Source of the DNA: Bombus terrestris
Taxonomy: Eukaryota; Arthropoda; Insecta; Hymenoptera; Apidae
DNA: 64,000 nt
NCBI RefSeq assembly: GCF_910591885.1
Contig: NC_063275.1
Coordinates: forward strand, 6,250,501 to 6,314,500
Direction: 5' to 3'
The notes below the pieces were generated by a model. It was given only the letters and a program-made list of their open reading frames with translations, had not been told where the DNA came from and made no database searches. Shown here piece by piece: positions 35,876-48,747 of this stretch. The stretch's first letter is position 1, and each line of letters opens with the position of its first letter. A program made the position numbers and the translations under genes.

Positions 35876-38800
35876 TAATAGTTCGACGAAGTACAGTGCA
35901 ACGTGGGTACCAGTATCGCTGAGAAAACTTGGAAATAACCGGAACTAAATGTAAGGAAATATAAAGTATATGTATAACCAGGAAGTTGAAACTAATGAAA
36001 ATATATGTTAGGAACTATGAAGTATGTGTGTAGCATAAAATTGTAATCGTTGCTCGCTCCGCACGCTCGTAAAAAAATGGTCCAACCTCACAACCGATCC
36101 GGCTCTCTCGCAAATTTGAAGTAAATCGCCTCCATATCGAAGGACGAACGCAGGTGGGATTGGCTTTAGGTTAGGCTATAGTTTTTCGAGCGAGCGCAGC
36201 GAGCGAGCAATGCGTAAACGTGCGTCACAAACCAATTGATTAGCACGTAGGTACACAGAAATATTTGCACCAGCCCGAGGAGCCGGAAGCTTTTATCGAA
36301 TTGCTCACTGAGCAAAGTTTACATGTTATCAATTGTTTTACACAAAGAGTAATAGTTCGACGAAGTACAGTGCAACGTGAGTACCAGTATCGCTGAGAAA
36401 ACTTGGAACTAACCGGAACTAAATGTAAGGAAATATAAAGTATATGTATAACTAGGAAGTTGAAACTAATGAAAATATATGTTAGGAACTATGAAGTATG
36501 TGTGTAGCATGAAAATTGTAATCGTTGCTTGCTCGCAGCGCGCGCTCGTAAAAATCTAGTCCAACCTCACAACCGATGCGGCTCGCTCTCAAATTTGAAG
36601 TAAATCGCCTTCTTATCGAAGGTCGAACGCCAGTGGGATTGGTTTTATGTTAGGCTATAGTTTTTCGAGCGAGCGCAGCGAGCGAGCAATGCCTAAACGT
36701 GCGTCTCAATCCAATTCATTGGCACGTAGGCACATAGAAATAATTGCACCTGCCCGAGGAGCCGGAAGCTTTTATCGAATTGCTCACCGAGCAAAGTTTA
36801 CATGTTATCAATAGTTTTACACAAAGAGTAATAGTTCGACGAAGTACAGTGCAACGTGAGTACCAGTATCGCTGAGAAAACTTAGAAATAACCGGAACTA
36901 AATGTAAGGAAATATAAAGTATATGTATAACCAGGAAGTTGAAACTAATGAAAATATATGTTAGGAATTATATAGAATGTGTGTAGCATAAAATTGTAAC
37001 CGTTGCTCGCTCCGCACGCTCGTAAAAAAATGGTCCAACCTCACAACCGATCCGGCTCGCTCGCAAATTTGAAGTAAATCGCCTCCATATCGAAGGACGA
37101 ACGCAGATGGGATTGGTTTTAGGTTAGGCTATAGTTTTTCGAGCGAGCGCAGCGAGCGAGCAATGCGTAAACGTGCGTCACAAACCAATTGATTAGCACG
37201 TAGGTACACAGAAATATTTGCACCTGCCCGAGGAGCCGGAAGCTTTTATCGAATTGCTCACTGAGCAAAGTTTACATGTTATCAATTGTTTTACACAAAG
37301 AGTAATAGTTCGACGAAGTACAGTGCAACGTGAGTACCAGTATCGCTGAGAAAACTTGGAACTAACCGGAACTAAATGTAAGGAAATATAAAGTATATGT
37401 ATAACCAGGAAGTTGAAACTAATGAAAATATATGTTAGGAACTATGAAGTATGTGTGTAGCATGAAAATTGTAATCGTTGCTTGCTCGCAGCGTGCGCTC
37501 GTAAAAATCTAGTCCAACCTCACAACCGATGCGGCTCGCTCTCAAATTTGAAGTAAATCGCCTTCTTATCGAAGGTCGAACGCCAGTGGGATTGGTTTTA
37601 GGTTAGGCTATAGTTTTTCGAGCGAGCGCAGCGAGCGAGCAATGCCTAAACGTGCGTCTCAATCCAATTCATTGGCACGTGGGCACATAGAAATAATTGC
37701 ACCTGCCCGAAGAGCCGGAAGCTTTTATCGAATTGCTCACTGAGCAAAGTTTACATGTTATCAATAGTTTTACACAAAGAGTAATAGTTCGACGAAGTAC
37801 AGTGCAACGTGAGTACCAGTATCGCTGAGAAAACTTGGAAGTAACCGGAACTAAATGTAAGGAAATATAAAGTATATGTATAACCAGGAAGTTGAAACTA
37901 ATGAAAATATATGTTAGGAATTATATAGAATGTGTGTAGCATAAAATTGTAATCGTTGCTCGCTGCGCTCGCTCGTAAAAAAATGGTCCAACCTCACAAC
38001 CGATCCGGCTCGCTCGCAAATTTGGAGTAAATCGCCTCCATATCGAAGGACGAACGCAGGTGGGATTGGTTTTAGGTTAGGCTATAGTTTTTCGAGCGAG
38101 CGCAGCGAGCGAGCAATGCGTAAACGTGCGTCACAAACCAATTGATTAGCACGTAGGTGCACAGAAATATTTGCACCAGCCCGAGGAGCCGGAAGCTTTT
38201 ATCGAATTGCTCACTGAGCAAAGTTTACATGTTATCAATTGTTTTACACAAAGAGTAATAGTTCGACGAAGTACAGTGCAACGTGAGTACCAGTATCGCT
38301 GAGAAAACTTGGAACTAACCGGAACTAAATGTAAGGAAATATAAAGTATATGTATAACCAGGAAGTTGAAACTAATGAAAATATATGTTAGGAACTATGA
38401 AGTATGTGTGTAGCATTAAAATTGTAATCGTTGCTTGCTCGCAGCGTGCGCTCGTAAAAATCTAGTCCAACCTCACAACCGATGCGGCTCGCTCTCAAAT
38501 TTGAAGTAAATCGCCTTCTTATCGAAGGTCGGACGCCAGTGGGATTGGTTTTAGGTTAGGCTATAGTTTTTCGAGCGAGCGCAGCGAGCGAGCAATGCGT
38601 AAACGTGCGTCACAAACCAATTGATTGGCACGAAGGTACATAGAAATATTTGCACCAGCCCGAGGAGCCGGAAGCTTTTATCGAATTGTTCACTGAGCAA
38701 AGTTTAAATGTTATCAATAGTTTTACACAAAGAGTAATAGTTCGACGAAGTACAGTGCAACGTGAGTACCAGTATCGCTGAGAAAACTTGGAACTAACCG

Positions 38801-41113
38801 GAACTAAATGTAAGGAAATATAAAGTATATGTATAACCAGGAAGTTGAAACTAATGAAAATATATGTTAGGAACTATGAAGTATGTGTGTAGCATGAAAA
38901 TTGTAATCGTTGCTTGCTCGCAGCGTGAGCTCGTAAAAATCTAGTCCAACCTCACAACCGATGCGGCTCGCTCTCAAATTTGAAGTAAATCGCCTTCTTA
39001 TCGAAGGTCGAACGCCAGTGGGATTGGTTTAATGTTAGGCTATAGTTTTTCGAGCGAGCGCAGCGAGCGAGCAATGCCTAAACGTGCGTCTCAATCCAAT
39101 TCATTGGCACGTAGGCACATAGAAATAATTGCACCTGCCCGAAGAGCCGGAAGCTTTTATCGAATTGCTCACTGAGCAAAGTTTACATGTTATCAATAGT
39201 TTTACACAAAGAGTAATAGTTCGACGAAGTACAGTGCAACGTGAGTACCAGTATCGCTGAGAAAACTTGGAAATAACCGGAACTAAATGTAAGGAAATAT
39301 AAAGTATATGTATAACCAGGAAGTTGAAACTAATGAAAATATATGTTAGGAATTATATAGAATGTGTGTAGCATAAAATTGTAATCGTTGCTCGCTCCGC
39401 ACGCTCGTAAAAAAATGGTCCAACCTCACAACCGATCCGGCTCGCTCGCAAATTTGAAGTAAATCGCCTCCATATCGAAGGACGAACGCAGGTGGGATTG
39501 GTTTTGGTTAGGCTATAGTTTTTCGAGCGAGCGCAGCGAGCGAGCAATGCGTAAACGTGCGTCACAAACCAATTGATTAGCACGTAGGTACACAGAAATA
39601 TTTGCACCTGCCCGAGGAGCCGGAAGCTTTTATCGAATTGCTCACTGAGCAAAGTTTACATGTTATCAATTGTTTTACACAAAGAGTAATAGTTCGACGA
39701 AGTACAGTGCAACGTGAGTACCAGTATCGCTGAGAAAACTTGGAACTAACCGGAACTAAATGTAAGGAAATATAAAGTATATGTATAACCAGGAAGTTGA
39801 AACTAATGAAAATATATGTTAGGAACTATGAAGTATGTGTGTAGCATGAAAATTGTAATCGTTGCTTGCTCGCAGCGTGCGCTCGTAAAAATCTAGTCCA
39901 ACCTCACAACCGATGCGGCTCGCTCTCAAATTTGAAGTAAATCGCCTTCTTATCGAAGGTCGAACGCCAGTGGGATTGGTTTTAGGTTAGGCTATAGTTT
40001 TTCGAGCGAGCGCAGCGAGCGAGCAATGCCTAAACGTGCGTCTCAATCCAATTCATTGGCACGTAGGCACATAGAAATAATTGCACCTGCCCGAAGAGCC
40101 GGAAGCTTTTATCGAATTGCTCACTGAGCAAAGATTACATGTTATCAATAGTTTTACACAAAGAGTAATAGTTCGACGAAGTACAGTGCAACGTGAGTAC
40201 CAGTATCGCTGAGAAAACTTGGAAATAACCGGAACTAAATGTAAGGAAATATAAAGTATATGTATAACCAGGAAGTTGAAACTAATGAAAATATATGTTA
40301 GGAATTATATAGAATGTGTGTAGCATAAAATTGTAATCGTTGCTCGCTCCGCACGCTCGTAAAAAAATGGTCCAACCTCACAACCGATCCGGCTCGCTCG
40401 CAAATTTGGAGTAAATCGCCTCCATATCGAAGGACGAACGCAGGTGGGATTGGTTTTAGGTTAGGCTATAGTTTTTCGAGCGAGCGCAGCGAGCGAGAAA
40501 TGCGTAAACGTGCGTCACAAACCAATTGATTAGCACGTAGGTGCACAGAAATATTTGCACCAGCCCGAGGAGCCGGAAGCTTTTATCGAATTGCTCACTG
40601 AGCAAAGTTTACATGTTATCAATTGTTTTACACAAAGAGTAATAGTTCGACGAAGTACAGTGCAACGTGAGTACCAGTATCGCTGAGAAAACTTGGAACT
40701 AACCGGAACTAAATGTAAGGAAATATAAAGTATATGTATAACCAGGAAGTTGAAACTAATGAAAATATATGTTAGGAATTATATAGAATGTGTGTAGCAT
40801 AAAATTGTAATCGTTGCTCGCTCCGCACGCTCGTAAAAAAATGGTCCAACCTCACAACCGATCCGGCTCGCTCGCAAATTTGAAGTAAATCGCCTCCATA
40901 TCGAAGGACGAACGCAGGTGGGATTGGTTTTAGGTTAGGCTATAGTTTTTCGAGCGAGCGCAGCGAGCGAGCAATGCGTAAACGTGCGTCACAAACCAAT
41001 TGATTAGCACGTAGGTACACAGAAATATTTGCACCTGCCCGAGGAGCCGGAAGCTTTTATCGAATTGCTCACTGAGCAAAGTTTACATGTTATCAATTGT
41101 TTTACACAAAGAG
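35876..41113 (+). repeat. Eleven-unit segment after fused copy 3
   Basis: Starts 35876 B, 36350 A-y, 36829 B, 37303 A-y, 37782 B, 38256 A-z, 38735 A-y, 39214 B, 39687 A-y, 40166 B, 40640 B. The first eight units follow the order after copy 1, including the A-B pair missing after copy 2. The unit at 39214 is 473 bp because of a one-base loss (GGTTTTGGTTAGG near 39505). Two B units stand side by side at the end. Confidence 0.92.
37956..38116. repeat. Inverted repeat with fully complementary first arm
   Basis: In this single B unit the first arm (37956-37975) reads GCTGCGCTCGC where other B units read GCTCCGCACGC. Both substitutions restore pairing with the second arm (38093-38116), giving 20 of 20 matches with one 4-base bulge. 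B-prime units have one of the two changes. This points to copying of one arm from the other, or to selection for the stem. Confidence 0.75.
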
Positions 41114-44100
41114 TAATAGTTCGACGAAGTACAGTGCAACGTGAGTACCAGTATCGCTGAGAAAACTTGGAACTAACCGGAACTAAATGTAAGGAAATAT
41201 AAAGTATATGTATAACCAGGAAGTTGAAACTAATGAAAATATATGTTAGGAACTATGAAGTATGTGTGTAGCATGAAAATTGTAATCGTTGCTTGCTCGC
41301 AGCGTGCGCTCGTAAAAATCTAGTCCAACCTCACAACCGATGCGGCTCGCTCTCAAATTTGAAGTAAATCGCCTTCTTATCGAAGGTCGAACGCCAGTGG
41401 GATTGGTTTTAGGTTAGGCTATAGTTTTTCGAGCGAGCGCAGCGAGCGAGCAATGCCTAAACGTGCGTCTCAATCCAATTCATTGGCACGTGGGCACATA
41501 GAAATAATTGCACCTGCCCGAAGAGCCGGAAGCTTTTATCGAATTGCTCACTGAGCAAAGTTTACATGTTATCAATAGTTTTACACAAAGAGTAATAGTT
41601 CGACGAAGTACAGTGCAACGTGAGTACCAGTATCGCTGAGAAAACTTGGAACTAACCGGAACTAAATGTAAGGAAATATAAAGTATATGTATAACCAGGA
41701 AGTTGAAAATAATGAAAATATATGTTAGGAACTATGAAGTATGTGTGTAGCATTAAAATTGTAATCGTTGCTTGCTCGCAGCGTGCGCTCGTAAAAATCT
41801 AGTCCAACCTCACAACCGATGCGGCTCGCTCTCAAATTTGAAGTAAATCGCCTTCTTATCGAAGGTCGGACTCCAGTGGGATTGGTTTTAGGTTAGGCTA
41901 TAGTTTTTCGAGCGAGCGCAGCGAGCGAGCAATGCGTAAACGTGCGTCACAAACCAATTGATTGGCACGAAGGTACATAGAAATATTTGCACCAGCCCGA
42001 GGAGCCGGAAGCTTTTATCGAATTGTTCACTGAGCAAAGTTTAAATGTTATCAATAGTTTTACACAAAGAGTAATAGTTCGACGAAGTACAGTGCAACGT
42101 GAGTACCAGTATCGCTGAGAAAACTTGGAACTAACCGGAACTAAATGTAAGGAAATATAAAGTATATGTATAACCAGGAAGTTGAAACTAATGAAAATAT
42201 ATGTTAGGAACTATGAAGTATGTGTGTAGCATGAAAATTGTAATCGTTGCTTGCTCGCAGCGTGAGCTCGTAAAAATCTAGTCCAACCTCACAACCGATG
42301 CGGCTCGCTCTCAAATTTGAAGTAAATCGCCTTCTTATCGAAGGTCGAACGCCAGTGGGATTGGTTTAATGTTAGGCTATAGTTTTTCGAGCGAGCGCAG
42401 CGAGCGAGCAATGCCTAAACGTGCGTCTCAATCCAATTCATTGGCACGTAGGCACATAGAAATAATTGCACCTGCCCGAAGAGCCGGAAGCTTTTATCGA
42501 ATTGCTCACTGAGCAAAGTTTACATGTTATCAATAGTTTTACACAAAGAGTAATAGTTCGACGAAGTACAGTGCAACGTGAGTACCAGTATCGCTGAGAA
42601 AACTTGGAAATAACCGGAACTAAATGTAAGGAAATATAAAGTATATGTATAACCAGGAAGTTGAAACTAATGAAAATATATGTTAGGAATTATATAGAAT
42701 GTGTGTAGCATAAAATTGTAATCGTTGCTCGCTCCGCACGCTCGTAAAAAAATGGTCCAACCTCACAACCGATCCGGCTCGCTCGCAAATTTGAAGTAAA
42801 TCGCCTCCATATCGAAGGACGAACGCAGGTGGGATTGGTTTTAGGTTAGGCTATAGTTTTTCGAGCGAGCGCAGCGAGCGAGCAATGCGTAAACGTGCGT
42901 CACAAACCAATTGATTAGCACGTAGGTACACAGAAATATTTGCACCTGCCCGAGGAGCCGGAAGCTTTTATCGAATTGCTCACTGAGCAAAGTTTACATG
43001 TTATCAATTGTTTTACACAAAGAGAAATAGTTCGACGAAGTACAGTGCAACGTGAGTACCAGTATCGCTGAGAAAACTTGGAACTAACCGGAACTAAATG
43101 TAAGGAAATATAAAGTATATGTATAACCAGGAAGTTGAAACTAATGAAAATATATGTTAGGAACTATGAAGTATGTGTGTAGCATGAAAATTGTAATCGT
43201 TGCTTGCTCGCAGCGTGCGCTCGTAAAAATCTAGTCCAACCTCACAACCGATGCGGCTCGCTCTCAAATTTGAAGTAAATCGCCTTCTTATCGAAGGTCG
43301 AACGCCAGTGGGATTGGTTTTAGGTTAGGCTATAGTTTTTCGAGCGAGCGCAGCGAGCGAGCAATGCCTAAACGTGCGTCTCAATCCAATTCATTGGCAC
43401 GTAGGCACATAGAAATAATTGCACCTGCCCGAAGAGCCGGAAGCTTTTATCGAATTGCTCACTGAGCAAAGATTACATGTTATCAATAGTTTTACACAAA
43501 GAGTAATAGTTCGACGAAGTACAGTGCAACGTGAGTACCAGTATCGCTGAGAAAACTTGGAACTAACCGGAACTAAATGTAAGGAAATATAAAGTATATG
43601 TATAACCAGGAAGTTGAAACTAATGAAAATATATGTTAGGAATTATATAGAATGTGTGTAGCATAAAATTGTAATCGTTGCTCGCTCCGCACGCTCGTAA
43701 AAAAATGGTCCAACCTCACAACCGATCCGGCTCGCTCGCAAATTTGAAGTAAATCGCCTCCATATCGAAGGACGAACGCAGGTGGGATTGGTTTTAGGTT
43801 AGGCTATAGTTTTTCGAGCGAGCGCAGCGAGCGAGCAATGCGTAAACGTGCGTCACAAACCAATTGATTAGCACGTAGGTACACAGAAATATATGCACCT
43901 GCCCGAGGAGCCGGAAGCTTTTATCGAATTGCTCACTGAGCAATGTTTACATGTTATCAATAGTTTTACACAAAGAGTAATAGTTCGGCGAAGTACAGTG
44001 CAACGTGAGTACCAGTATCGCTGAGAAAACTTGGAACTAACCGGAACTAAATGTAAGGAAATATAAAGTATATGTATAACCAGGAAGTTGAAACTAATGA

Positions 44101-44930
44101 AAATATATGTTAGGAACTATGAAGTATGTGTGTAGCATGAAAATTGTAATCGTTGCTTGCTCGCAGCGTGCGCTCGTAAAAATCTAGTCCAACCTCACAA
44201 CCGATGCGGCTCGCTCTCAAATTTGAAGTAAATCGCCTTCTTATCGAAGGTCGAACGCCAGTGGGATTGGTTTAATGTTAGGCTATAGTTTTTCGAGCGA
44301 GCGCAGCGAGCGAGCAATGCCTAAACGTGCGTCTCAATCCAATTCATTGGCACGTAGGCACATAGAAATAATTGCACCTGCCCGAAGAGCCGGAAGCTTT
44401 TATCGAATTGCTCACTGAGCAAAGTTTACATGTTATCAATAGTTTTACACAAAGAGTAATAGTTCGACGAAGTACAGTGCAACGTGAGTACCAGTATCGC
44501 TGAGAAAACTTGGAAATAACCGGAACTAAATGTAAGGAAATATAAAGTATATGTATAACCAGGAAGTTGAAACTAATGAAAATATATGTTAGGAATTATA
44601 TAGAATGTGTGTAGCATAAAATTGTAATCGTTGCTCGCTCCGCACGCTCGTAAAAAAATGGTCCAACCTCACAACCGATCCGGCTCGCTCGCAAATTTGA
44701 AGTAAATCGCCTCCATATCGAAGGACGAACGCAGGTGGGATTGGTTTTAGGTTAGGCTATAGTTTTTCGAGCGAGCGCAGCGAGCGAGCAATGCGTAAAC
44801 GTGCGTCACAAACCAATTGATTAGCACGTAGGTACACAGAAATATTTGCACCTGCCCGAGGAGCCGGAAGCTTTTATCGAATTGCTCACTGAGCAAAGTT
44901 TACATGTTATCAATTGTTTTACACAAAGAG
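41114..44930 (+). repeat. Eight-unit higher-order repeat, copy 1 (3,817 bp)
   Basis: Starts 41114 A-y, 41593 A-z, 42072 A-y, 42551 B, 43025 A-y, 43504 B, 43978 A-y, 44457 B. Marks: CACGTGGGCAC, then GAAAATAATG with CATTAAAATTG and GGTCGGACTCC, then GTGAGCTCG, then CAAAGATTACATG in the fifth unit. The unit at 43025 begins AAATAGTTCG instead of TAATAGTTCG. The last three units resemble 6203-7629 (ATATATGCACC, TTCGGCG, GGTTTAATG). Confidence 0.9.
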
Positions 44931-47900
44931 TAATAGTTCGACGAAGTACAGTGCAACGTGAGTACCAGTATCGCTGAGAAAACTTGGAACTAACCGGAAC
45001 TAAATGTAAAGAAATATAAAGTATATGTATAACCAGGAAGTTGAAACTAATGAAAATATATGTTAGGAACTATGAAGTATGTGTGTAGCATGAAAATTGT
45101 AATCGTTGCTTGCTCGCAGCGTGCGCTCGTAAAAATCTAGTCCAACCTCACAACCGATGCGGCTCGCTCTCAAATTTGAAGTAAATCGCCTTCTTATCGA
45201 AGGTCGAACGCCAGTGGGATTGGTTTTAGGTTAGGCTATAGTTTTTCGAGCGAGCGCAGCGAGCGAGCAATGCCTAAACGTGCGTCTCAATCCAATTCAT
45301 TGGCACGTGGGCACATAGAAATAATTGCACCTGCCCGAAGAGCCGGAAGCTTTTATCGAATTGCTCACTGAGCAAAGTTTACATGTTATCAATAGTTTTA
45401 CACAAAGAGTAATAGTTCGACGAAGTACAGTGCAACGTGAGTACCAGTATCGCTGAGAAAACTTGGAACTAACCGGAACTAAATGTAAGGAAATATAAAG
45501 TATATGTATAACCAGGAAGTTGAAAATAATGAAAATATATGTTAGGAACTATGAAGTATGTGTGTAGCATTAAAATTGTAATCGTTGCTTGCTCGCAGCG
45601 TGCGCTCGTAAAAATCTAGTCCAACCTCACAACCGATGCGGCTCGCTCTCAAATTTGAAGTAAATCGCCTTCTTATCGAAGGTCGGACGCCAGTGGGATT
45701 GGTTTTAGGTTAGGCTATAGTTTTTCGAGCGAGCGCAGCGAGCGAGCAATGCGTAAACGTGCGTCACAAACCAATTGATTGGCACGAAGGTACATAGAAA
45801 TATTTGCACCAGCCCGAGGAGCCGGAAGCTTTTATCGAATTGTTCACTGAGCAAAGTTTAAATGTTATCAATAGTTTTACACAAAGAGTAATAGTTCGAC
45901 GAAGTACAGTGCAACGTGAGTACCAGTATCGCTGAGAAAACTTGGAACTAACCGGAACTAAATGTAAGGAAATATAAAGTATATGTATAACCAGGAAGTT
46001 GAAACTAATGAAAATATATGTTAGGAACTATGAAGTATGTGTGTAGCATGAAAATTGTAATCGTTGCTTGCTCGCAGCGTGAGCTCGTAAAAATCTAGTC
46101 CAACCTCACAACCGATGCGGCTCGCTCTCAAATTTGAAGTAAATCGCCTTCTTATCGAAGGTCGAACGCCAGTGGGATTGGTTTAATGTTAGGCTATAGT
46201 TTTTCGAGCGAGCGCAGCGAGCGAGCAATGCCTAAACGTGCGTCTCAATCCAATTCATTGGCACGTAGGCACATAGAAATAATTGCACCTGCCCGAAGAG
46301 CCGGAAGCTTTTATCGAATTGCTCACTGAGCAAAGTTTACATGTTATCAATAGTTTTACACAAAGAGTAATAGTTCGACGAAGTACAGTGCAACGTGAGT
46401 ACCAGTATCGCTGAGAAAACTTGGAAATAACCGGAACTAAATGTAAGGAAATATAAAGTATATGTATAACCAGGAAGTTGAAACTAATGAAAATATATGT
46501 TAGGAATTATATAGAATGTGTGTAGCATAAAATTGTAATCGTTGCTCGCTCCGCACGCTCGTAAAAAAATGGTCCAACCTCACAACCGATCCGGCTCGCT
46601 CGCAAATTTGAAGTAAATCGCCTCCATATCGAAGGACGAACGCAGGTGGGATTGGTTTTAGGTTAGGCTATAGTTTTTCGAGCGAGCGCAGCGAGCGAGC
46701 AATGCGTAAACGTGCGTCACAAACCAATTGATTAGCACGTAGGTACACAGAAATATTTGCACCTGCCCGAGGAGCCGGAAGCTTTTATCGAATTGCTCAC
46801 TGAGCAAAGTTTACATGTTATCAATTGTTTTACACAAAGAGTAATAGTTCGACGAAGTACAGTGCAACGTGAGTACCAGTATCGCTGAGAAAACTTGGAA
46901 CTAACCGGAACTAAATGTAAGGAAATATAAAGTATATGTATAACCAGGAAGTTGAAACTAATGAAAATATATGTTAGGAACTATGAAGTATGTGTGTAGC
47001 ATGAAAATTGTAATCGTTGCTTGCTCGCAGCGTGCGCTCGTAAAAATCTAGTCCAACCTCACAACCGATGCGGCTCGCTCTCAAATTTGAAGTAAATCGC
47101 CTTCTTATCGAAGGTCGAACGCCAGTGGGATTGGTTTTAGGTTAGGCTATAGTTTTTCGAGCGAGCGCAGCGAGCGAGCAATGCCTAAACGTGCGTCTCA
47201 ATCCAATTCATTGGCACGTAGGCACATAGAAATAATTGCACCTGCCCGAAGAGCCGGAAGCTTTTATCGAATTGCTCACTGAGCAAAGATTACATGTTAT
47301 CAATAGTTTTACACAAAGAGTAATAGTTCGACGAAGTACAGTGCAACGTGAGTACCAGTATCGCTGAGAAAACTTGGAAATAACCGGAACTAAATGTAAG
47401 GAAATATAAAGTATATGTATAACCAGGAAGTTGAAACTAATGAAAATATATGTTAGGAATTATATAGAATGTGTGTAGCATAAAATTGTAATCGTTGCTC
47501 GCTCCGCACGCTCGTAAAAAAATGGTCCAACCTCACAACCGATCCGGCTCGCTCGCAAATTTGGAGTAAATCGCCTCCATATCGAAGGACGAACGCAGGT
47601 GGGATTGGTTTTAGGTTAGGCTATAGTTTTTCGAGCGAGCGCAGCGAGCGAGAAATGCGTAAACGTGCGTCACAAACCAATTGATTAGCACGTAGGTGCA
47701 CAGAAATATTTGCACCAGCCCGAGGAGCCGGAAGCTTTTATCGAATTGCTCACTGAGCAAAGTTTACATGTTATCAATTGTTTTACACAAAGAGTAATAG
47801 TTCGACGAAGTACAGTGCAACGTGAGTACCAGTATCGCTGAGAAAACTTGGAACTAACCGGAACTAAATGTAAGGAAATATAAAGTATATGTATAACCAG

Positions 47901-48747
47901 GAAGTTGAAACTAATGAAAATATATGTTAGGAACTATGAAGTATGTGTGTAGCATTAAAATTGTAATCGTTGCTTGCTCGCAGCGTGCGCTCGTAAAAAT
48001 CTAGTCCAACCTCACAACCGATGCGGCTCGCTCTCAAATTTGAAGTAAATCGCCTTCTTATCGAAGGTCGAACGCCAGTGGGATTGGTTTTAGGTTAGGC
48101 TATAGTTTTTCGAGCGAGCGCAGCGAGCGAGCAATGCGTAAACGTGCGTCACAAACCAATTGATTGGCACGAAGGTACATAGAAATATTTGCACCAGCCC
48201 GAGGAGCCGGAAGCTTTTATCGAATTGCTCACTGAGCAAAGTTTACATGTTATCAATAGTTTTACACAAAGAGTAATAGTTCGACGAAGTACAGTGCAAC
48301 GTGAGTACCAGTATCGCTGAGAAAACTTGGAAATAACCGGAACTAAATGTAAGGAAATATAAAGTATATGTATAACCAGGAAGTTGAAACTAATGAAAAT
48401 ATATGTTAGGAATTATATAGAATGTGTGTAGCATAAAATTGTAATCGTTGCTCGCTCCGCACGCTCGTAAAAAAATGGTCCAACCTCACAACCGATCCGG
48501 CTCGCTCGCAAATTTGAAGTAAATCGCCTCCATATCGAAGGACGAACGCAGGTGGGATTGGTTTTAGGTTAGGCTATAGTTTTTCGAGCGAGCGCAGCGA
48601 GCGAGAAATGCGTAAACGTGCGTCACAAACCAATTGATTAGCACGTAGGTGCACAGAAATATTTGCACCAGCCCGAGGAGCCGGAAGCTTTTATCGAATT
48701 GCTCACTGAGCAAAGTTTACATGTTATCAATTGTTTTACACAAAGAG
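44931..48747 (+). repeat. Eight-unit higher-order repeat, copy 2 (3,817 bp)
   Basis: Starts 44931 A-y, 45410 A-z, 45889 A-y, 46368 B, 46842 A-y, 47321 B, 47795 A-z, 48274 B. The first five units match copy 1 mark for mark. The last three are different (GAAATGCG and GTGCACAG B units around an A-z unit with CATTAAAATTG), so the total length is equal but the tail was replaced. Confidence 0.9.

Noticed and set aside
39353..39652. A 99-codon minus-strand frame, and 75-codon relatives at 52786 and 56794
   Set aside because: The first is opened by a one-base loss near 39505 that shifts frame in a B unit. The other two lie in the TTTACG-marked units and are duplicates of each other. None is conserved in neighbouring units.
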